Source: Carya illinoinensis
Taxonomy: Eukaryota; Streptophyta; Magnoliopsida; Fagales; Juglandaceae
Assembly: GCF_018687715.1 (NCBI RefSeq)
Contig: NC_056765.1
Coordinates: 23,561,894 to 23,625,893, forward strand
Length of the DNA: 64,000 nucleotides
Reading direction: 5' to 3'
Position numbers and translations under genes: made by a program. This document shows positions 1 through 9,905 of this stretch, one piece after another. The notes beneath the pieces were generated by a model that worked only from the letters and a program-made list of their open reading frames with translations, made no database searches and had not been told where the DNA came from. The first letter of the stretch is position 1. Each line of letters begins with the position of its first letter.

Positions 1-195
1 ACATGATGGGCCAAAGCACAGCAACCACCAAGCATTTCTAATAAAAAATCAAATTCTCATAGGCTGGGAGTACTCCAAGCAGCAAAAGCATTATAGAAAG
101 CATTATAGAAAAGTAATCATGTAGGTGACAATTCATTTTTGATCAATGAAAAAAAGAATACATAATAGTAATAGCAGTGAAATATAAGTACACAC

Positions 196-259
196 CACAA
201 CCAGTAGCTTTCATTATTGCTGCTGATAAACGACACTTTTGAACACATTGCAACTATCA
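196..259 (-). pseudogene. HINT3-like histidine-triad gene, internal exon (broken)
   Basis: Read on the minus strand, this short exon follows an AG acceptor and ends before GTGTGTAC. It encodes VAMCSKVSFIS and then, after a shift of frame, AIMKATG. That matches the segment of plant HINT3-type HIT proteins just before the region leading to the histidine triad. About two bases are missing between the two halves, so the frame is broken. The exon carrying the HxHxH triad would lie left of the window. Family assignment rests on recalled similarity (HIT proteins are nucleotide hydrolases or adenylylsulfatases) and on agreement with two further exons at 1645-1702 and 8932-9153. Confidence 0.6.
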
Positions 260-1644
260 CTTGCACATGAGTTAACCAGGAGACATACAAGAAGAATTTC
301 AACTTGGACTCCCCCCACCCCAATCACACACACGGGGAGATATATTTATAAGTCTATATATGAGAAAAATTTGGAAATAGCCGTATTGTTTGTATAACAC
401 ATTAATAGATTTCTCAAGCAACTTTAGCAAGTAGATGTACAAAATTTCAGATTTGAAACCTACCAAGAGGGTCAAGCTCCAAACTAACAATTGTCAGCCT
501 CCTCTCAACAAAAGTATGGGTCTAATTAACTTTACACAGGTAAGAAGGCATGCATCATAGTAAAAATCCCCACACATTTCAATGTATTCAAGGAACTGAG
601 TGATTGATCATCAACAAGTACCAACCAAAAGGGGTGAGAGGAGATTACTGTGATATGGATCATATTAGAACTTTGTTGAGACTATAGTAAAAATATAATC
701 TATGTACGAGTTTCTTTCTTTAGCAACTATCTAACCATAAAACTGGAGGTGAAGTATGCATATCTTCATAGTGATTTTGGTACAAAAGGCAAATTCAAAA
801 CTTTGAAAGTTTTGTTACAGACTCAGGTCATCACCTCCAGTATTGTTGTGACAAGCAATCCAGCATATCTGATTTTGGTTTGCCAAATTTAATTATCTTA
901 ATTACTATTATAAATTTCTTAGAGGAACCATGAATTATATAATCTCTCCAAATATGAAAAGGTAAAGGTAAAGTAGGTGAAAAGCATGATAAATAAGAAA
1001 TGCTGTGAAACAAACTCGGAGGCCAGCTGCATGGAGATGCTTCTTATGTAAACTAGCTGTGAAGGGCCTTTTTTTTTAATATATTTTTTGTAGTTACATT
1101 AAGGTTGTGTAGTAAGCAGAAGCTGATATATGATAACCTCCTGTTATTATTCATATTTTTTCCTACTAACTACACGATCCTAAATCGAGTTTCCACATGC
1201 TTATGTCTCACAACCAAACCACACTAATTGTTGGTCAAATAAGGTTCACTAAACTTGTAATTTTGGCTTCAATTTTTTTTTTTTTTTGGGTTTTGGGGGC
1301 AGGGGGGGTTTAACTCTTGATTTTGCAAACGTGATTACAAATACTGTGTTTTGGAATATATGTCAGAAAAATTAGCCATGTACACTATCAAATGTGAAAA
1401 TGTTCTATAGGAAGGCACAGTGGAAACATTCGTGTGTTATGAATATCCACTTTACACAATTCGGGAAGTGTTATACACGTAATGCAAATTGATTGTATCG
1501 ATGTACTTAATACAAAATCTAGACCATTCATGACAACACTATATACATAATGCAGACAATTTGTATCCATATATGCTTATTACAACATGACTAACAGCAC
1601 ATTGGCTTAATACAAACTGAAAGTTTCCATTGAGAATTACTTAC
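260..1644 (-). other. Intron-like AT-rich DNA between HINT3-like exons
   Basis: No coding region is supported here. The stretch is AT-rich with short poly-T and poly-A runs (near 1066-1090 and 1270-1285) and lies between two recognisable exons of the minus-strand HINT3-like gene. I infer intron. Confidence 0.45.
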
Positions 1645-1702
1645 ATGTGGTGGACTAGATTTTAAAGAACAGAAATGAGACTTTGGAATGATAAGAGAAT
1701 GC
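1645..1702 (-). pseudogene. HINT3-like histidine-triad gene, internal exon
   Basis: On the minus strand a TTTGTTCCCCAG acceptor is followed by coding sequence for HSLIIPKSHFCSLKSSPPH and then GTAAGT, a good donor. HSLIIPKSHF is the conserved HIT-domain beta-strand segment found in HINT3-type proteins, where GHSLIIPKSHFPSL is usual. The exon is in frame, but its neighbours are not: the next exon downstream has a frameshift. The expected exon encoding the YEDD...LDTNPLS segment could not be found between here and exon 1. I therefore treat the locus as a decayed gene. Confidence 0.65.
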
Positions 1703-2347
1703 CTGGGGAACAAAGAAAACATGAAAATACAATACATAAGAGAAAGAATGATGTCAAAAGACACTAAAGGGCAATGCAAATCTTTGGCTTTAAAATTTTG
1801 GCAATAGGGATACTTTTGAATCTAGGTACCTAGGAATTGCAGAAACTTCAATATACATTTCATATACTGATATTATTATGTATCTAATATGGATATGTCA
1901 AAAAAAAAAAAAAAAAAAAGACAGCAAAAATATAGTGTGATAGGCACACTGTATTGGGCATAATTTTTATTTTTTGACAATCAATAATACTTAGCATCCT
2001 TTTTCCACAATTTCAAGTGGGTATCCTCTACCATTATATTTCCCATTTCGTGAGTGAAAATTTGTGTTGTCATCTCTTGCGAGCTTAAGATGAGGTTATA
2101 TGCTTATAGGATGCCATGCTAGGTTTGTCCACAAAGTTTCTAGTAGCAACCAAAATAATCGGAGAACTAAATAAAATGTTACATATGATAAGGTATTCAA
2201 CAAAAATTTTGAGACCAAATAAGCATCTTAAACTTGCAACCATACCAAGTAGATCTTTATGTACTTAACAATATAAAGGGGTCAATTTTCAGCAATCTAG
2301 AGGTTGATGCTCCTAATAATCTAGTTAGCTCTAAAGCTCTACCTTAA
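1703..2347. other. Non-coding DNA inside HINT3-like intron
   Basis: No gene is supported. A poly-A run lies near 1899-1919. The region reads as intron remnant of the HINT3-like locus. Confidence 0.4.
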
Positions 2348-2359
2348 TCTCCAGATAGA

Positions 2360-2696
2360 GTTGTTGGAGGAAGTTGCAAGGCTGTCCTCAAGTGGTAGCG
2401 GCATGGAAGATGATCCTGTTGTGTATGATGTGGTGTTTTTGGACAAAAAGGAATGTGCATTACTTTGATGATAAGGAACGCAGAATGGAGGAGCTAAAGA
2501 ATTTTTTTCTCTACACTTTACTGCTTTGGTTTTCTGCTATTGTACTAAATGGGGACAATGTTAATGGTTTTTTGTCTTTAATTCATCTCTCTTAGAATCT
2601 AATTATGTGTTTATCTATTTACTTCTTGTGTACATGGCTTATGTCTTTTTCATTCATATCAATAATTTTTATCTCTTACCTATCAAAAAAAAAAAT
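2360..2696 (+). mobile_element. 5'-truncated L1-type LINE insertion
   Basis: The insert encodes residues typical of the extreme C-terminus of plant L1 ORF2 proteins (WKMILLCMMWCFWTKRN, then ERRMEELKNFF and LLWF). After the stop comes a short 3' UTR ending in TTATCTCTTACCTATC and a poly-A tail at about 2685-2695. It is flanked by a near-perfect 12-bp target duplication, TCTCCAGATAGA at 2348-2359 and TCTCCATATAGA at 2697-2708. Only about 340 bp of the roughly 6-kb parent element is present, as expected of incomplete reverse transcription. It lies inside the HINT3-like intron in the opposite orientation to that gene. Confidence 0.8.
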
Positions 2697-2708
2697 TCTC
2701 CATATAGA

Positions 2709-3686
2709 AATATTAGTAGAAATTATAATTATGTGCTTTGCATTATGGTATATTTACTTTTAGAAGTTCAGATTTTTCCTTAGGGAAAAAAAAAAAAAGG
2801 CTAGTTGGCATATGAGTAAATAATAAAATGCAGTTCTCTCCCATCTTTCTAAGCCTTGATCCCTTTTTTGTATTTTATTTTTTTGTTTTTTATTTTTAGG
2901 ACAAGGAACCTTGGAGACTGTGCAAACACATCATGTCTTTTGCCCAGTTAAATCTAGGACCAACATAACACACCCAAATCACATGGATTAGGTAAGTCAT
3001 TGACTTTCCACTAATAGGATGTGGCGCCTAGAAATTTCTTACATTACTTATTACAAAAAAAGGGAAAAGAAATTACTTATACCCAAGGAATCAAACCTAT
3101 AACCTCGATCCTAGTTATAGCACCAAAAAATTTTACTAGCTAAGTTAGCTAAAACCTTCTTATAATTTCACTTCTCCAAAAACAAGTTTCTTTTGTACTT
3201 TTGTACATAGTGTTCCTTAGAGGCTAGAGGTTTTCTAAAGCCATTCAGAAAGTCCCATTTTACATAGTTATTAAGCATTACTTGAGCAAATGTATTATAG
3301 AAGTTGGACCAATTTTATTTTTATTCCACTAGAAAAGACAATGACCCCACTTAACCTAAACTGCTAACCCAGCATAAGCATCTGGCAAAAACCTTGCCCT
3401 GTATCTCAAAGTTTTAAAATTGATTGACATGTTCAACTTATGTCAAAATATAATGTCAACTAGCATCACTTACACAAGAAAGTGTTTCAAATGGATGTAG
3501 TTAATTACTAAATTTTAAACAATGTGGCATATATTGGGTGGAAGCTATAACTTGGGTTAGGTGATAATCGTCGAGATTAAAAAACAATTATCATGGTTTA
3601 AATCAAAACGTATAATCATAGAAAACCTTCTCCAAGCTATCTGTAGGAACAAAAGTTACATTGCATTGAATGTTAAAACAATCAAG
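2709..3686. other. Non-coding AT-rich stretch
   Basis: No gene is supported. It contains poly-A and poly-T tracts, and a segment at 3085-3160 (AATCAAACCTATAACC) that faintly resembles a decayed tRNA-type SINE box. That resemblance is too weak to call. Confidence 0.35.
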
Positions 3687-3979
3687 AGTAATGTAACATA
3701 CGAACCTAGAATAGGATTTAAGATTAATTTAGTTAGAATTTATTTATTTATTTATAATTATTATGTTTATTATTTTATTTATTCATTTTATTATTTACTT
3801 TTATTTTTATCAGATGTTTTTTTTTTTTTTTTTTTTTTTTCCAAATGGGATAATAGACCAGATTTAATGAGTTTTTAAGGTAGTTCCCCACTTCCCCTTA
3901 TCTTGGTTCCTTTGTTGTTATTGGATGAGTTTCAAATTTTTTAAAAATAGATTCTTAGATTAGAACCAACACTCAAACC

Positions 3980-5927
3980 TAGGGCTGAGCACCGATAGAT
4001 CAGAGTCAGTATCTGGGTCATCCGACTCCGACTCCGACTTTGTCGGAGGCCGAGTCCGACCTCTGACTCCGGCTCCGAAGGCTATATGCTCCGCTCCGGC
4101 AAGTCGGAGTGGAGTCGGTGAGACTGTGGGAGGGCAGTGGCTCGTGAGCACCGTGCGATGACCCAGATCTACGACGGCGTGGGGACTCGGGGCGACGACC
4201 GACAGGGACTGCCGAGTGCCGACTGGGGCACCTGAAAAGTTAAAACGGAGCTTAAAAAAACCAAAAAACAAATCAACAACCAAGTTACCAACAAACAAAT
4301 CGACTGGCGCTGGAGAACGATTCGAACGAGGAGAAGTCACCGACTACGATTTCAAACCCATATGGGCCAAATCCATGATTTCCATCAGAGAGAGAGAGAG
4401 GAGATACCGGAGAAGCCGTCAGACGTTTGGGCTGTGCCGTTTTGTGGGGGCTGAGTGCCGCACTGTAGTCTGCCGATTCGCCGAACAGCCAGAGACTAGA
4501 GAGAGAGTGACTGAGTTTGAAACTTTGAAGTAAACCCTAATCAGTGTCTCGGGGGGGGGGGGCCGAGGGGGGCGGAAATATCTTGAGTCTTGAGTCTTGA
4601 CTGAAGTAAACGGCGCCGTTTACCTCCAAAACGGCACCGTTTTACTACAATTAATTATTAACTCTATTTTGGCAACCAAAACAGAGTCCAACGACGTCAT
4701 TTGGGCTCTGTTTTGGTATATTCAGCCCCCTTTTTTTTAAACTCTAAATCAAATATTAATTTTGTCTTAATCCTATATATATTAACTATACTATTATATA
4801 TAATATAACTATATATTATATAAGTATAACTATATATATATATATTATATAAGTATAGTTAATTAGTAAGTTAATATATACCTATATATATTATAGTATA
4901 TATATTATATATACTATATAAGTTACTATATATACTATATATTATATAAGCCCTTAATATATATAGTATATATATAATCTATAATTATATATAATATAAC
5001 TATATATTATATATTAACTTATAGTAAACTAGTAATGTAAATTGTAAAATATAAAATAAGCTATAGTAACTTATATAGTAACTTATATAGTAACTTATAG
5101 TAAATTAGTAATGTAAATTAACTAAATAAGGTATAGTAACTTATATAGTAACTATATTATTATATAGTAACTTATAGTAAATTAGTAATGTCAATTAACT
5201 ATATAAGGTATAGTTATATAAAACATATAAATATATATGATTAATGCATAAAAAATACATATTATAGTAACTATATACTATATAAGCCCTTAATATATAT
5301 AGTATATATATAACTATATATTATATATTGACTTATAGTAAACTAGTAATGTAAAATATAAAATAAGGTATAGTAACTTATAGTAACTTATAGTAAATTA
5401 GTAATGTAAATTAAGGCACTAGGTATGGTAACTTATATAGTAACTATATTAACTTATAATAACTTATAGTAAATTAGTAATGTAAATTAACTATATAAGG
5501 TATAGTAATTAGTAACTTATAGTGTAACTAATAACTATATTAACTTATAGTAACTTATAGTAAATTAGTAATATAAATTAACTTATACTGACTATATTAA
5601 CTTATATTATTCATTATAATGTTTATACATTATTATTTATTAGATGTTAATATATTGATAACACATATTTTTATAAAATATGCACAATATCGGAGTCGGA
5701 GTCGGAGTGGAAGTCGGAGTTGGAGTCGGTGTGTCGGAGTCGGATTGGAGCGGAGTCGGAGTCGGAGTCGGGACACCTCCACCTTCGACTCCAACTCTGA
5801 CTCCGACTTCCAGGGGAAAAAAAAACTCCAACAGCGACTCCGATTCGTTGGAGTAGGAGCAGAGCCAGAGCGGAGCCGAAGCAGAGTCGAAGCCGGAGTC
5901 GGATTTTCAGATTTCTGCTTAGCCCTA
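3980..5927. mobile_element. hAT-like non-autonomous element nested in LTR-like copy 1
   Basis: The left end TAGGGCTGAGCA and the right end TGCTTAGCCCTA are imperfect inverted repeats (11 of 12). Just inside, the left arm (4000-4080) carries CCGACT/CCGACC repeats and the right arm (5690-5905) carries the reverse, GGAGTC/CGGAGT. These make long subterminal inverted repeats of the kind seen in plant hAT elements. The core is GC-rich to 4630 and then very AT-rich. No transposase is encoded, and open frames over the hexamer repeats (SRSRSGSRS and similar) are repeat artefacts. No convincing 8-bp target duplication was seen, which lowers confidence in the exact ends. Confidence 0.55.
4780..5640. 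repeat. AT-rich irregular tandem repeat
   Basis: The segment is almost pure A/T. Its recurring phrase is built from AACTTATAGTAAATTAGTAATG followed by TAAATTAAC and TATAAGGTATAG. The phrase returns about every 60-80 bases from roughly 5010 to 5580, mixed with TATATA runs. It forms the core of the hAT-like element and has no coding potential. Confidence 0.7.
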
Positions 5928-7621
5928 GATTTTAAATCCTTTCTAATCTCCTGAAGACCCACGTAAATAAGAAACTATTTCCTCCATAAAATCCCACAAT
6001 ACACTCAGATTCATCACAAAAAAAAAAAAAAAAAATCTAGTTTACACAAGATGGAGAAAACTCACGCAAAGGCCTGATTTTCCTGCACTCTCAACCGACC
6101 ACCCCCAAGACGCCGGAGAACCACCTTTAGCCACATAAATCTCTGGCTAGTTCATCTCCGACGAACCCACTTCCTTCGGTAAGTCACTGCTGTCACACTC
6201 ACTCTCCTCCCTCTCTACTTCTTTTCAGTTTCAGCCTATCTCACTCTAACCTCTTCCTTTCTCTCACTTTGTCACACCACCCTACCTAGAGAAGCGCAGT
6301 ACATCGTCGGTCAAACCTAGCCACCAGAGTCTTCGTCACAGCTGGTCCTTTTCTCTCGGTGAGTTGAGTCCTTTTTCCGTTTGCATGGTGCTACCCTTTG
6401 TGCTATGAATTTCTTCATTCCTCTATTTTCCACCCTCCCGTAATGCCTTTTATTAAGATGAGTTTAATTAGGGGCTGGGTTAAGTTGTTTCTGGAATTGT
6501 CTTTAATTGGGTGGGTTTTATTTATTCTAGGAACTACCGTAAGAGAGTTGTGGATTAAAATTGTGTGGTTTGATGATTATATTGGGCTAGTTGTGTCTTT
6601 ACAGAGACTGATTTTGTAACTTTAAATGGCTTGCTTCTTTAATTGGGGGCTGGGCTGAGATTTCCAATCAGACCAGGTTTTGCAATTTACTTTTATTAGA
6701 GTGTATTTAAGGGATTTAAAGTATGTATTTAATTATATTTTAGTGAATATTTAAAGAACCATATATTTTAGTCAATATTCTTATTGGCTTGTTAGTTCAG
6801 ATAGTGTAAATTTATTATGTTATATTTTTAAATACAAAACCAAGGGATATTTAATGGGTTTTAAATAATATTATATATATTAATTTTTGTATAGCTGAAT
6901 AATTGCTGAATTAATTTAGGGCATGATTCGTAGTACCTATAATGCTATGATATATTTTCCTAGAAAAATTAGTGATGATTAGCATCTCCTATAGGTAACG
7001 TGCTACAAGTTGAAAATTAGGAAACAACGCTAAGAGGTAAATAGTGTGATCATATAAATTCATGTGTATTGTAAATATTATTGATATGTATGAAAACATA
7101 ATGTGCTTATGATGGCTAGTTACGCTACGCCAAGAGCCAAGTCAAGGTTAGATTCCTTTCACGATCTTGGACAAATTATAGCATGATGCTTGTATATATG
7201 GATTTATTGCTTGATGGACTGAATATTATTAACACTTCATGTAAGTAGTATGCCATGTAATGTTCACGTAGTATTCCAGTTGAGTATGCCATGAAATTTC
7301 AGATTAAAAAATTAAGTCAAGTATGTCATGCAATAAAATAACCAGATCAAGTATGCCATGTCCATGTAAGTACTTAGATGATGTATGTTATGTTCATGTA
7401 ATACTTATACAATGTATGCCATGAAATGTCATAAAGTGTTTAAATCATGTTTGATCACGTCATGCTATGCTATGCCATGTACAAGAAATGCCATGTATAA
7501 GAATATATCATATTATGCCATGCCATGTACAGGAATATGCCATGTTCAAGAATGTGCCATGCTAGAAAAGTCCATGAAGTCCAAGAAAGTTCTCATGCAT
7601 TAAGAAAGATAAATATTTTAA

Positions 7622-8056
7622 GGTAACACAGATCCAAGCACGTTTACCACAAGTTATGCTAAGACGGTACCATGGACTCAAGCGTGGTTACCACAAGTTA
7701 AGTGAAACACGGACTCAAGCGTGTCTCACTCCATGTCAGGCAAGCTAAGTAAAACAGGGACTCAAGCATGTTTTACTCCATGTTATACAAGTTAAGTGAA
7801 ACACAGACCCAAACTTGTTTCACTCCATGTTATACCAGATAAGTAAAACACGAACTCAAGCATGTTTTACTCCATGCCATGCAAGTTAAGTGAAACACAG
7901 ACTCAAGAATGTTTCACTCCATGTTATGCAAGATAAGTGAAACACGGACTCAAGCGTGTTTCACTCCATGTTATGCAAGTTATGTGAAACACGGACTCAA
8001 GCATGTTTCACTACATGATGAGTTATGGGGTGCCACAGACTCAAGCGTGGTTCACC
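7622..8056 (+). repeat. 47-bp tandem array of hairpin-forming units
   Basis: Ten units are seen. Seven start exactly 47 bp apart, at 7702, 7749, 7796, 7843, 7890, 7937 and 7984; the outer ones (7622, 7666, about 8029) are more diverged. The unit at 7937-7964 is a perfect 10-bp stem, GTGAAACACG and CGTGTTTCAC, around the loop GACTCAAG. Units at 7749 and 7843 have GTA...TAC where the others have GTG...CAC, and the unit at 7666 has a GGTaCC/GGtTACC stem, so stem changes are paired. Spacers read TCCATG(T/C)(T/C)ATGCAAG or similar. No protein role is evident. Confidence 0.9.
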
Positions 8057-8931
8057 ATGTGATAAGTAAAAATACAAGCTATACAAATTATTCATGCATT
8101 CACATTACATGTTTGCCATGATTATGTATTCTTTTTCTACTCATGTTAATGGTATATATACTTGCCATGTAAATTTGTGACGGTATATGCATGTATTAAA
8201 TTAAGTTATGATTATGAGAATCTATGAAGGTTATATGTAAGTTATGATGAGGCTTTAAAAATTAAGTTTATGCTAAGCCAAAAATATTTTACGGTATGAT
8301 GTGCTATTTACTGAGTATTTGACTCATTTTGTTGTTATTTGTCTTTCTGTTTTCTTCTATGTTGATTGTCACAGATGGTGATTATGATGATGCAGAGCTG
8401 GATGGCTAGGAGTAGTTCTAGTATAAAGACTTAGAGAGGAATAAGTGTCATTTACACAAGGATTAAGCTTTCTTTTACGTCATTTCAATAACTAGTCTTG
8501 TTTAAGATTAGCTTATGTTTTACTTTATTTTCAATTTCAAGTTTCAAAGACTATTTATGTCCTTTTCAATTATGTTTTTCAATAAATGAGGCATTTCAGA
8601 ATCTTGAGTCTTTTTACTGGGCATTATATCATGTATGTTAATAACGTCTCTATCCTACAGGAACGGGATGTTACAAGTAAAGAGATAGCATAAGTGCCAA
8701 CTTGGTATACAGACTGAGTATAATTATAGATATTCAGTATGTGTGTGTTTTATATTTACACATTAAATTTCAATTACCAAATTGTCTTCTCAACTTAGTT
8801 CTCTGCATGCAAACTCTCCAAATTGCAATATCCAAATCACGAAAAACTGTGAAAATAGCATTTCAATTTTCTTCCACTCTTCATGAATTTTCTTAGCATC
8901 CAAACGAAAATGATCAAATAAGCTAAATTAC

Positions 8932-9153
8932 CTTGAGAGCTGGTGATTCACCACACACAATCTTGCAAAAAACGTAGTCGTTTTGCTGATCCTTCTTCTG
9001 ATAATCACGCAACCACTTAGTCTCATCCGAATCAAAAGCGTGATCAGAAAAGGAAAGGGTTGAACAAAATGGGATGGGAGTCCGACCCCAAGGTTGACTG
9101 GAACTGAGAGGGTAGATATGGGAAGAGAGAATGGTGAGCCTCCTTGCCTCCAT
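8932..9153 (-). pseudogene. HINT3-like histidine-triad gene, first exon
   Basis: On the minus strand ATG at 9153 opens MEARRLTILSSHIYPLSSSQ, an N-terminal leader of the length seen in organelle-targeted HINT3-type proteins. It ends NDYVFCKIVCGESPALK just before GTAATTTAG. VFCKI(V/I)xGESPA is the first HIT-domain motif. The exon itself is open. The locus is broken further on: a 5-kb repeat in intron 1, one HIT exon not found, and a frameshift at 196-259. A second, more decayed copy lies at 60662-60882. It follows the ACD6-like pseudogene on the same strand. Confidence 0.6.
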
Positions 9154-9902
9154 GTCAAGCGAAACCAGACCTTCTGACAGAATCACTAGTTATGGATGTG
9201 GCTATGCCCATGATTTCAAGAGCTTTTTCTAAAGTGAGATTTTGATATGTGAAGGCAGAGAAACAAACCAAAATCATGGGCTTTTCTTCCTCTCTGTTCG
9301 AGTATTTAGTAATTTATTGAGAGGATAGAGGTTTGGTGTGGTCGTGGTGGTGCTGTGGTTGAGACTCGAGACAATGGGCATTGGATAGCTTAGCTTTGCT
9401 TTGCTTTGCCATCCATATAGAGATTTGTTTTCTCTACTTTGCTTTATTAATACAACGTGTGTCAACCGTTTGCTTTTAAAGCAAAAAGAGTTTTGTGTTC
9501 TCTTTTGACCATCGGCCAATGGTTTTGTTAGCAGGTTGGAGGTTCCAAGTATCCAATAGGGAGTTCCAAGTGTCTTATAGGGTTTTGATAAAGCATAATG
9601 TTGCAAGACTTGGTTAATAACTTCATATTTTCCTTTAAAAAAAAAAAATCCTAAGCAAGTGTTGCATGATTAGATGAGTAATGAGATAACGTACTATTTT
9701 TAATATAATTATGTTACAAATTGATGGTATATTTGAAAAACGATATTTTTTTATAAGTTATTTTATAAAAATGTGTATAATTTAAAATGAAATTATGTAA
9801 AGAGTTATAAAAATAATTATATGTGTATCATTTTTCTAGCTAAAAGGAGTTATATAGTTGTTTAATTAAATATAGACTACAGAGGTTCATCTTTGTCACT
9901 AT
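9154..9902. other. Upstream flank of HINT3-like exon 1
   Basis: No gene is supported. About 9,154-9,620 is shared with copy B (60,883-61,840, which has extra inserts). From about 9,640 the AT-rich sequence has no counterpart in copy B. A poly-A run lies at 9637-9648. Confidence 0.5.
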
Positions 9903-9905
9903 TAA

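Larger units (their letters stand above)
3692..8675 (+). mobile_element. Large non-coding LTR-like element, copy 1
   Basis: The element starts TGTAACAT and ends ATGTTACA, a perfect 8-bp terminal inverted repeat of the TG...CA kind. It is flanked by the 5-bp duplication AGTAA (3687-3691 and 8676-8680). Without the nested hAT-like element it is about 3.0 kb. In order it has an AT-rich start, a CT-rich leader (6080-6370) with GGTAAGT and GGTGAGT sites, a region rich in CATGCCATG (7240-7600), the hairpin array (7622-8056), a GAGTATTTGACTC motif near 8311, an AATAAA near 8581, and the GGGATGTTACA end. No protein of a transposon is visible. The termini fit a very long solo LTR or a non-autonomous LTR element. 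It lies in intron 1 of the HINT3-like gene. Confidence 0.7.

Noticed and set aside
3085..3170. Possible decayed tRNA-derived SINE (B-box-like AATCAAACC)
   Set aside because: Only one weak box, no A tail or duplication found.
5619..5962. Overlapping open frames of about 110 codons on both strands, rich in Ser-Arg or Pro-Thr
   Set aside because: They arise from GGAGTC/CGGAGT hexamer repeats in the arm of the hAT-like element; no start context, domain or splicing supports a gene.
7240..7600. CATGCCATG-rich stretch as a CRISPR-like or satellite array
   Set aside because: Spacing is irregular and there are no unique spacers; it is part of the large LTR-like element.
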